Shown here: one piece after another, positions 9,552-17,883 of the stretch
How the letters are laid out: each line of letters opens with the position of its first letter
Numbering within the stretch: position 1 is the stretch's first letter
NCBI GenBank assembly: GCA_015657535.1
Contig: JADHZB010001026.1
Location: forward strand, 1,989-23,887
Direction of reading: 5' to 3'
Origin: Nephromyces sp. MM_2019
Lineage: Eukaryota; Apicomplexa; Aconoidasida; Nephromycida
DNA length: 21,899 nucleotides
Program-made: the position numbers and the translations under genes
The notes under the pieces: model-generated
The model's database searches: none
Told to the model about the DNA's origin: nothing
What the model saw: the letters and a program-made list of their open reading frames with translations, nothing else

Positions 9552-10100
9552 CAACGCATAGTTTCAAAGAAAAAAATAAAACGTAAAATCCTTTCCTTGA
9601 GGAAGATGAAAAGAGGCCTGCACACAGGGAGTAGAGGGGGGTGGGGGGGTGAGGAGGGGGTGGAGAGGGATGAAGAGGGGTGGAAAGGGGGTGGAGAGGG
9701 GTGGAGATGGAGGTGGAAGGGGGTGGAGAGGGGTGGAGATGGAGGTGGAAGGGGGTGCGGAGGTTTCTAGTGACGGAGACCAATGCATACCCATATGCAC
9801 TCACATATATATCTACGTACCGACACACACACTGAGGGCAATATCTGAATATCATATTTCGTTTCAATATCATCACAGTGCTTCTGAAAGCATATAAGCA
9901 AAAACTTGTCCTTGTACAAACCATACAGAAAGGCACACACAAGTAACTCACTTGCCACCTATTACTTTCTCCGCTGCTTCAGATGCTACATTTTTCATTC
10001 TTCCTACTGAAGATATCTTCAGTAATATGAAGTTTCTTCAAATGGTGAGATATATACGATAGATGTGTGTTGATTGCTGCATTTAGCCTCAAAGAATAGT
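9552..10100 (-). CDS. Three candidate exons, minus strand, unidentified
   Basis: Segment 10100-9952 lies between acceptor gttctacag and the strong donor ggcaa|gtgagt. It contains an ATG-started frame MKNVASEAAEKVIGG near its end. Segment 9883-9833 lies between tatgctttcag and ca|gtgtgt. The last segment starts at 9617 after a C-rich tract ending tgtgtgcag. Phases join as 2+1 and 2+1, giving a predicted product of about 54 residues ending in LRFIFFFETMR and a stop near 9552. The splice sites are good, but other frames of the same segments are also open, so the translation is uncertain. No family is recognised. Confidence 0.35.
9628..9757 (+). repeat. G-rich minisatellite
   Basis: Plus strand is composed of ggggtgga-type units. 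A 32-base unit (gggggtggagaggggtggag, then atggaggtggaa) occurs twice in tandem at about 9687-9750. Many runs of three or more G could form quadruplexes on plus. On minus it is the C-rich tract before the acceptor at 9618. Confidence 0.8.
10005..10024. repeat. Perfect 20-bp palindrome
   Basis: tactgaagatatcttcagta is its own reverse complement over all 20 bases. It lies inside the candidate minus-strand exon 10100-9952. Confidence 0.9.
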
Positions 10101-10129
10101 CTGTAGAACACGCAACACAGGACTATTTT

Positions 10130-10960
10130 GTTAGCACACACACACCCATGCAAACCGCTACACACCTACTCACACATACGCACACCGTTACATACACACA
10201 TACCGCCGTCACACACTTTAAAACGACTATGACATCGCACACACCAAGAAAAATTCACGTGCTGATGCGTGTTTATAGACGAGTAAGCGCACACGCCACT
10301 GCAAAAAGGTACTAGTATTCTAGAGACAGGTGCATCAAGACTCAACAATATCCTCACACACAACACACAGGCAAGACACACCCGCATACACCCACATACA
10401 CGCATATACACACATGCAGGCATATACATACACACACACAGATCCACAAACACAAATACACTCACACTAACATACACCCTCACACAGACATATCCACACA
10501 AATACACAAACGCATCCACACATATACATATACACAAGTACCTATAAACACACATCCACACACACATATCTACACAAACACATATCCACGCATGCAAAAA
10601 AAACACACCCACACACATATCTACACATCACAAATCCACATATCCAAAAACACACTCATACACACAAATCCACGGTCCCACACACAAATATATACATATC
10701 CACACACATCCACAAACACCCTCCCACCTCCCCCCACCCCTACCCACTCACACCACAAAAACACAACACCTCACCCCCCTAAAAGAAAACATCCTCCCAC
10801 CTCCAACCCCCCCCAACTCCCCTCCCTCCAAGACATTCAGTTCCCCCCAAAAGCCCCAATGCAACTTCCTCTTGGAACCTCCATACAATTTCCCCACAAA
10901 AAACCTCCAAAAAAAATATATAAAAAAAAGGATGGAGGGAGATAAACCTCTTCCCATAAA
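10130..10960. other. CA-rich then C/A-rich stretch, probable intron DNA
   Basis: 10130-10720 is almost pure degenerate CA sequence; 10720-10900 turns C-rich (runs of ccccc in A/C sequence). I see no exon in it. On minus it reads TG-rich and then G-rich directly downstream of the donor at 10981, resembling the G-rich starts of introns in the two identified genes. Confidence 0.45.
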
Positions 10961-10981
10961 AGACGAAGAAGCTTTTTTTAC

Positions 10982-11062
10982 CAAACGAATTTCTATGAAG
11001 AGGGAGAAGCCGCTGCTGCGCTCCATATATATAAAGAATCCTTATACTTTTTCGAAAAAAAT
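10982..11062 (-). CDS. Candidate exon, minus strand, unidentified
   Basis: This 81-base segment has the strongest splice context in the CA-rich block: acceptor gtttgctttttcctttag and donor tttg|gtaaaa. The frame entering with two bases is open throughout (FFRKSIRILYIYGAQQRLL, then PLHRNSF). A second frame starts at an internal ATG (MERSSGFSLFIEIRL) and is open too. No family is recognised. Confidence 0.4.
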
Positions 11063-11521
11063 CTAAAGGAAAAAGCAAACGTCAAAAAATGCATAAATTA
11101 GTGGATTGTGTGAACATTATGAGCGTAAAGCTAAAAAAACAAACTACGACGTCTTGAGAGAGTTTTACTATCAGCGGGGGCGAAAAGCGAGCTGTGTGTG
11201 CGCGCTTGGGGGGGTGTGGTAGGCACGTTACGCTGAGGGAGGGGGAGACTCGGAAAATACACTTTCGTACACAGACATGGTGTGTGTTTTACTTTCGTAC
11301 ACAAGGAGGGTGCATTGTACAGAGTTTTGTAAACACGCAGTTTTGCGCAAATAGTTTGCACATATACACTCATGCGGTTTTATACACACACATACGGTTT
11401 TGCACATACACACACACCTTCCCACACACACACACACTTTCCACGCAGTCACACACTCTCCATGCACACACACACTTTCCCACATACACACTTTCCCACA
11501 TACACATTCAAACACACACAA

Positions 11522-11655
11522 TACAGCATATGCGAACTTGGGTTGTATTCCCGCGCGGAGAGGAGAAATATGCGTGTATTTAGATGATTTATGGGATACT
11601 CGCAGCGGGGAAGAACTATTTCAAAATGAAATTGCAGAAGTGTGGAGAGTTCTCA
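11522..11655. other. Non-repetitive island with coding potential, strand unclear
   Basis: Plus reads ICVYLDDLWDTRSGEELF followed by QNEIAEVW, behind a cacaatacag acceptor-like site. Minus is also open, with FHFEIVLPRCEYPINHLN, and ends at a gt-rich donor-like run. As both strands are open and flanked by weak sites, I cannot choose. It is clearly not repeat sequence. Confidence 0.3.
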
Positions 11656-11659
11656 TATA

Positions 11660-12125
11660 CACACACAGGCGAAGGAGAGGAGCTCACACACAGAAACACA
11701 CAGGAGAGAAACATAAAGTGAGGTGGGTGTACACACACACAGGGGGGAAACAGAAAGCTATGGGGCGCACACACACACACAGGGGGAAGAACAGAGAGCT
11801 ATGGGGCGCACACACACAGCGGGGAGAACAGAAAGCGAGGTCGGCGTACACACACAGGGAAGAAACAGAATATTTAGCAAGCTGGGCGCACAAACAGGGA
11901 ATAAACAGAAAGCTAGCTGGGTGCACACACAAACATACACAGGGGAGAAACAGAAAACGATGGGGCGTACACACACATAAAACAAAAGGTGAGGGCTACT
12001 CGCACACACACAAGAATTAATAACCGAAGCAGCACTTGCGCACACACAAATATAAAACAAAAAGAGAGGGCAACGCGCACACACACAATAATTACAAACC
12101 AAAACCACACTTGTGCACATACCCC
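11660..12125. repeat. Degenerate tandem array, about 38-bp period, with a dimeric half
   Basis: From about 11660 to 11975 each unit is acacacacagggg(a)gaa, an acagaaagc core, then a tggggcgcac-type end, 35 to 46 bases long. From about 11976 to 12125 the units alternate between a taaaacaaaa type and a taattacaaacc type, giving a dimer of about 75 bases present twice. On minus each unit is a T/C tract followed by tgtgtg. Confidence 0.75.
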
Positions 12126-12212
12126 AATAAAACCTACCAAAACAAAGCATCAAGTAACATAAATTGGAAAAAACTCACACCACACACACACACACGCGGT
12201 GCTGCAGCATAC

Positions 12213-12334
12213 CCCACAAATAAGCAGCCGACAAAAAGGGCAGTGGCGGCCTGGGGGCTTCTTCATGTAAATAGAAAGGCAATCGAAGCTTTCCAGGCAG
12301 AAAGCATTCCACAAGACAATTTAAAGAATAAACA
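12213..12334 (-). CDS. Candidate exon, minus strand, unidentified
   Basis: This 122-base segment follows a long T tract ending gtgaagatgaag and ends at donor gtggg|gtatgc. The frame entering with one base is open for 40 codons and reads naturally, for example ECFLPGKLRLPFYLHEEAP followed by RPPLPFLSAAYLW. The plus strand is open here too (RAVAAWGLLHVNRKAIEAF). The minus reading is preferred because it has matching splice signals and because the flanking sequence is TG-rich on minus, like confirmed introns. No family is recognised. Confidence 0.4.
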
Positions 12335-12378
12335 CTTCATCTTCACAAAAAAAATTTAAAAATTATTTTTTTAAAGAG

Positions 12379-12480
12379 GATAATCCCTAGGGTGTACGTA
12401 CACCGCAAGATGCAGAAGGAAGGCTGGCCCTACATGCCTTCTGCATGCTTACCGCCAGAGTGGCGAGAGGGGATACCCTT
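12379..12480 (+). other. Orphan structured element with nested hairpins
   Basis: The element contains, in order: the palindrome ggtgtacgtacacc (12391-12404), the word gcaag, a 10-bp stem atgcagaagg/ccttctgcat with a 17-base loop that can be prolonged past one bulge by aag/ctt, a 5-bp hairpin cgcca-gag-tggcg, and a ggggataccc end. It is GC-richer than its surroundings and follows an A/T-rich tract. It matches no RNA family I can recall (not tRNA, 5S, U1-U6 or SRP by eye). Transcription is unproven and the strand is only a guess. Confidence 0.4.
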
Positions 12481-12820
12481 GCCTAAATGAAGGAAGCCGT
12501 ATCACACACATGTGGTAGCACACGCGGAAATGTAGCACACACACACAGACACGTGATCATACATACAAATGTGATCATACGTACATACAGGCGCACAATT
12601 ATGCACACACAAACGATAAAACCAGCAGATTTTCGAAAGGAGCGGGTATTACACACACACGCCTTATATGCTTTGGGTATGCAGATGTTTTTGCAGGTAT
12701 TACACTTTTTTTTCACCATACACACACGCTTATTTCATCACCGCACACACACTTATTTTTACAGCACCTGCGAATTCTTTGGGAATGAGCAGTTGGCTTC
12801 CGTATTGTGTGACTGCTAAC

Positions 12821-12846
12821 CCCCGACTTCATATTGTCGGGGTTTT
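12821..12846 (+). other. Hairpin followed by a T run
   Basis: ccccgac and gtcgggg form a 7-bp stem around the loop ttcatatt, directly followed by tttt. The stem can be extended by aa/tt with one bulged C. It looks like an intrinsic terminator, but in a nuclear genome this may only be a chance hairpin. Confidence 0.4.
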
Positions 12847-13363
12847 AAGGGCAAACAGTCAAAGCATCATATTAAAAAGCGCCACACACACATATCATGA
12901 GGTGCCACGCACGCATTTCTGCACCCACAGAATACTCGCATTTGTGTACCCACTATACACACAATTAATAGGGCTACAGGAGAGTGCTAGTTAATTAGAG
13001 CGCACTCACTAACAGAAGTACCATATTCTCAGTGTACTTATGTATGTGTGCGCCTCCCATTGCTATAGTACTATCTGCCAGTCATTAACATGCAACTTCG
13101 TCACTATATATCAGCCGGTAATACACAATTGAAAGGGCTAAGCATTCATTCAGAAATAACCTAAGAAAAACACTGGAAGCTGCATATGTTCCTCTGGAAA
13201 TATCAGATACAAATAATACGCACACACACACAAGAATGTCAAGTTATAATGAACATGCAAAGACACATACTGTGGTATCCATGTACGAACACGCACACAC
13301 ATAGAATATCAAAGTATAAACTCACACAAAAATAAAGTGTAAACACGCATGCAGACAAGCACA

Positions 13364-13388
13364 CGCACACACACACACACACACACAT
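13364..13388. repeat. (CA)n microsatellite
   Basis: About 12 CA units. It is flanked on both sides by copies of a tagaatat(c/g)aaagtataaa segment (13302-13320 and 13388-13405), a short direct duplication. Confidence 0.85.
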
Positions 13389-13745
13389 AGAATATGAAAG
13401 TATAAAAGCACACACATAACCATCACTTCACACATAAGCATCAACTTACATACAGTAACCATGGCACACACACAAATATCACCTCACGCACACAACCGCC
13501 AACTCACACGCACTATCATCAGCTAGTACACAGTAAACAAACAAACATAACCACCACCTCACAGACCCAAGCACCACCTCGCACACACAAGCACTACCCC
13601 AGACACAACCAACCAGCATCTCCCAAGTAGTGGACTCGCAAAGAACACACTAGTAGTTTGGTGCATAAAAAACATCTCCATCAGTAGCTCCACGACTGGA
13701 GCTGCACACACACAAATCTACTGCACTTTCAGTACTACCCATTAC

Positions 13746-14116
13746 ACGCGTGTGTTGCTTGATCAGCAAATTCCATTGTAAAGCACTTTTTTTGGCAAAC
13801 TGAAGCAACACATGAAGATTGCTAGTATACGCGGCATCCCATTCCTACGCACACCTTATCCTTTCACAGCATAAAACTCCACTTCATTATCTATAACTTG
13901 CCTGCTAACTCTACTTTTTCCAGCATATTCTTATGAAGAACTAGGAAATATAGAACCTAGCAAAAACTATCAGAGTAAAAGTACTCTGCAAGCAATAAAA
14001 TCACCTTCAGAAAGAGTCTTGCACATGCTTTAGCATAAAGAAGGCCTAGCTTACCTGATTGTACAGAGCTCTATGCTTTTTAAAAGAAGAGGCTCAACGA
14101 AACCGTCGAGAAACAT
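13746..14116 (-). CDS. Candidate 5' exons of an unidentified minus-strand gene
   Basis: Three segments join in matching phase: 14116-14055 (from an ATG with an in-frame TGA three codons upstream, donor cag|gtaagc), 13901-13868 (acceptor gttagcag, donor gct|gtgaaa) and 13799-13746 (acceptor tgttgcttcag, donor cgt|gtaatg). The product starts MFLDGFVEPLLLKSIELCTI, continues QVIDNEVEFYA and then FAKKSALQWNLLIKQHTR, 50 residues. The introns are 153 and 68 bases; the second has a tatactagcaat branch-like word. No family is recognised. It may lead into the other minus-strand segments further left, but continuity is not shown. Confidence 0.4.
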
Positions 14117-14983
14117 CGAAGCTCACACACAAAGAGAGGCTGTAGAACTAGGAGGAAAGCACACAAAAAACCAAGGCAAAATCCTCGAGTTATCAGGAAA
14201 AGATATCCAAAAAAACCCACAAACACGAGGAAAAAATTAAAAGTTGTTGGGGCCATTCCTTTGGATAAACGTAAGCAAACAAGAAAAAGGGTGATTCGAG
14301 CACACGAAACCCATTTAGGAAGGGTATGCACTACAAGATGAAAGCCAGAAATCTTAAAACAGGAAAAGAGAGGGGAACTAGGTGATAAGTAGGTAGAGGC
14401 TAGGTAGAAACTAGGTAATCACTAGGTAGAAACTAGGGGATAATTAGGGATAAACTAGGTGATAATTAAGTAGAGACTAGGCGATGATTAGAGAGATGAT
14501 AGGATGAGATTGAGCAATTGATAAGGAGAGATTACAAAGAGATTAGAAGTGATATAGAAAGACTACAGAAGGATAGAGATAGCTAGACGTATATAACTAC
14601 GAATACTAGTGATGATAATGCTAGCTATAATCTAGATAAATTGCTTATGTTAGCAGAGAGGCTAAGTAAGTGAGCACACACATATATGCTTTACGTGTTT
14701 TTAGATAAAATTATACGGAGTTTTACTCAACATCTTCACTGTAGAAAATGAGAAGAGGGCGGGAAGAAACAGCAAAAACTGAGGAACAGGAAGGAAAGTT
14801 AGAAACAGGAAAAAATAAGCAGTAAAATCCTAGAAAACAGCAGAAAGTATTACATTTTTAGACGAAATGAGAATCACGCATATGCGCAGCATACACATAG
14901 GAAGGAGTTTAGCTTTGTGTGTGAGCTTCATAAGTCTCATGCCTGCACACACACACACACACTCATCGTTGATTAAAAGTACA
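14117..14983. promoter_or_regulatory. Possible divergent promoter region
   Basis: This stretch separates the start of the candidate minus-strand gene (14116) from the start of the candidate plus-strand gene (14984). Unlike the rest of the window it is poor in CA/TG repeats and rich in A and G on plus, and it contains the actaggt repeat cluster. If both gene models hold, it is a shared bidirectional control region. Confidence 0.3.
14377..14510 (+). repeat. Cluster of actaggt repeats with variable spacing
   Basis: Eight close copies of (a/g)actaggtga/aga appear at about 14377, 14399, 14409, 14420, 14430, 14443, 14453 and 14476, separated by 10 to 23 bases. Between them the sequence alternates gataat and gtaga. 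The cluster fades into gata/gaga-rich sequence to about 14600. Confidence 0.75.
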
Positions 14984-17320
14984 ATGGAGCAGACTGGTAG
15001 CTGTTTCTATGAGAAAAAGTGGGAAGTTGCAGAAGCAATCGCAAAGAATTTGGAGAGCTTTACGTAATAAACTGCTGGAAGGGTAGATATCATGTGTATG
15101 CATATGTGGGGCTGAATGTGTGTGTGTGCGTGGGTGTGTGTGCATTGGTGTGTGCATTGGTGCGTGTATGCGTGAGTTTGTGGGGGTGTGTGGGGTTGTA
15201 TGTCGGGGTCATCACAATCTGCACGTTTGTGTGTGTACGTGTATGGCGGAGTGTGTTGGGATTGCCACAATCTGTGTTTTTCTGTGGGTGTGCGTGAGTG
15301 CGGGGGTGTGAGTGAGTGTGTGCATGAATGTGTGTGCGGGGTGTATCACAATCTGCATGCACGTTGTGGGTGTGCCCACAGTCTGCATGTGTGTGTATGT
15401 GTGTTAGTGCGCGTGTGTGTACGAATATGTGGTTGTCTGCGTGCGTGGATGTGCATGCGCATATGTATGCACCTGTACGTGCAAGTGTTGCAATGCATGT
15501 GTGCGAATGTGACCATGTATGTGTGTATGAATGCGTGTGTGCCTATACGCCCATTGGTGCGTACAAATGCGTCCATGTCAACGTTTGTGCGAATATACCC
15601 ATGTCCGTGTGCCTATGTGTGTATGTGTGTGTGCGCATACGTTTTCATCTGTATGTGAAGGAGTGACGTATGGGTGTATTATTTAGAGGTTGTTAAGAAA
15701 GAGTATGTGCTATAGCCTTAAGCTTGTGGGAAAGGATAGGGTGGAGTTAAGTCAACATGTGCATCTGGAAATCGTTATCTTCCTATGTGTGTGTATGGTT
15801 TATTCGGCGTGCAAAACAGAGCGTAGTGCGTGGTGTGTGTTCAGCCTATGGCTGTCAATAGCGATACCAGTGTGTGTGTACTGCTGCAGGAATGCTTACA
15901 CGAGAAGACAAATTTAGCCTGCAGATCAACACAAACCGAAGAATCTGTAAAACATGAAGCTGCACACAACTGGAAGTGGGTGCAGCGGCGGGTATTTCCA
16001 CTGCCATAAGCCCATATCATCACATATCAACCATAGGTCACATGTGTGGACACACTCTATCAGTGTGGCTACACACTTTGCACACGCTGCAGATGCCAAC
16101 AAAAAACGCATCCACACACACGCTAGCCACACACACAATTATTCATGCCATGCCATCAACCGGCAACATGCCACACAGATGTTAAATGGCACACACACAC
16201 TCGCACTCGTATACACGCCTATATTCACACAAACTCACACACCCACAAACCCACACACAAACAAAATACAACACACACACACACGCCATAACAGGAATCC
16301 ACGTACCCACCCACCATTAGCTGCATGCACTGCCACGCTCCCCCCACACAAAACCCATGCGCGACGCGTACTGCCACTACGCACCCAGAGCACACTACCA
16401 TCACGCACTGACAACACACTACCAAGCCTCATCACACACACATCTACACACACACCTACAAATCCCCACAGACACACACACAAACACTTATCTGATCAAG
16501 ACATCTCCAAGTGCTATAAACGCTAGTTTGCTAGTCAGTGTACGTACATTGTGCTATCAAAATAAGCTGCTGGTATTAGCCGCTGAGTTCTTCATGATTC
16601 CCGCAGACAAAACTTACTATTCCTCAATGGGAAAGATACTCTCTTACTGAGAGCACACAACGTTATCCTCACTGAAAAGAAGGTAGTGCGTGTGTATGTA
16701 TGTGTGTGTGTGTGCATATGCCCATGTGTGTGCATATCCCTATGTGTGTGTATATCCCTATGTATGTGTGTGTGTATATAACTCTATGTGTGTGTGCTGC
16801 GTACATAATCATCTTCTTCTTGTGTTTGAGAAAGAGGAAGAATTGGCGATAGGGTGAGGGAAAATGCTGGATCATCTATTGGCGAAGATAGCGAAGTTGA
16901 ATAACATTTGCCGAGTGCTATTGCGTGTTTTTTGAGTGTGTGTGTGTGCGAAAGTGTGGGTATATCATTATACTCAATTCCAGAGTGTGTGTAGATTTTT
17001 TCTAGGGTGTGCGTATCTATGTGTGTGCATGAGAATGTGTGATTGTTGGAAGGCTATTGCGTGTGTGTATGTGTCTGATCCTTCGTAAATTATGTGGTGT
17101 GTGTACATGAGATTGTGTGATTGTTTGCTGAAATATTGATGCCTGTATGTGTGTGTGCATGAGATTTTTTTGCTGTGCTACAGCGTGTATGTATTCTTGT
17201 GTGTTTGATCGTTTCACCTTGGAGGTAGCGAAGGAAAAGTCGAAAAAGAATGAGGTTTTCTATGAAGCACACACACACCATGAGTTTGAAAAGAAGGTTG
17301 AGCTGAAGAACCAGGAATGA
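14984..17320 (+). CDS. Candidate small plus-strand gene, three exons, unidentified
   Basis: Exons 14984-15063, 16607-16682 and 17225-17320 join without a stop into 83 residues. The ATG has an A at -3 and a G at +4 (acaATGG, the same context as the TXNDC9-type gene). Donors are tttac|gtaata and agaag|gtagtg; acceptors are a good ttcatgattcccgcag and a weaker tttcaccttggag. Phases match exactly (2+1, then 0). The product is highly charged: it starts MEQTGSCFYEKKWEVAEAIA, has NGKDTLLLRAHNVILTEKK in the middle and ends FEKKVELKNQE. Intron 1 (1543 bases) is TG-rich then CA-rich; intron 2 (542 bases) is TG-rich. An open segment with acceptor ctgctgcag (15890-15991, ECLHEKTNLACRS) could be an extra exon but does not fit the phase. 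I recognise no family. Confidence 0.45.
16538..16549. repeat. Copy of the GTGTACGTACAC palindrome (one mismatch)
   Basis: Reads gtgtacgtacat, preceded by ctagtca. It lies in intron 1 of the candidate plus-strand gene, about 60 bases before its acceptor. Confidence 0.6.
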
Positions 17321-17883
17321 CGTTTGGTGCTCTGCTATGAGCACTCTCACACTTTAAGCCCTGCAAATTGCACACGCACACGGCTGCTTACATGGGCTTT
17401 TTTTGGGGGGATTTTACTTTCACACAGAGAGAAAAAACGTTTTCGCTTAGGAGCTTCCATGGTTTCGGCTTGACTTTATTTTTTCAGTCATTCGTTCTGT
17501 GTGTCTTTGCTTATGTGTGGTTGTGGCTTGTGTGTAGCTTATGTGTCTAGTTTGTGCATAGTTTGTAGTTAACAGCTTTTGTGTTACTTATGTATAGCTT
17601 GCAGCTTTCAGCTTATTCCCCTTGCCCTTATTCACTTACTCTGACGAAGAAAACTTTCGTGTGCACACACACAGGTTGGGATAAAGAAGCGAGGAACGGT
17701 AGCAATGGGATGCTGAGCTTTAACTACTGTGTGTGTGTGCGCACTATATTGCAAGACACGGTGAAGCTAGCCTGATAGAAATTTACTAGAGAAGCGAAAC
17801 AAGCAGGATTCGCACGCAAGAATCTCTATTGAGAGAAGAAAGATATCTTCACAAGAGGAAGCTTCTCTTCTTTGATATACACA
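17321..17883 (+). promoter_or_regulatory. 5' flank of the TXNDC9-type gene
   Basis: This is T-rich and TG-rich sequence with no convincing open frame. A 25-base T/G cluster (ttttttttggggggattttac) lies near 17399. Just before the start codon the sequence becomes purine-rich and then reads tttgatatacacaATGG. No clear TATA box or initiator can be assigned, though gatata at 17873 is close to the start. Confidence 0.35.

Noticed and set aside
11194..12020. Long plus-strand frame of 206 codons rich in His, Thr and Gly
   Set aside because: Most of it is CA-rich DNA and the tandem array at 11660-12125. Only the short island at 11522-11655 looks non-repetitive, and it is listed separately.
15019..15666. 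Several long plus-strand frames rich in Cys and Val
   Set aside because: They are translations of TG-rich intron-like DNA in three registers at once, with no family match.
16357..16650. Plus-strand frame ending LLVLAAEFFMIPADKTYY and a stop at 16650
   Set aside because: A strong acceptor (attcccgcag) lies inside it, and the segment from 16607 to the donor at 16682 is open in another frame that fits the upstream donor phase.
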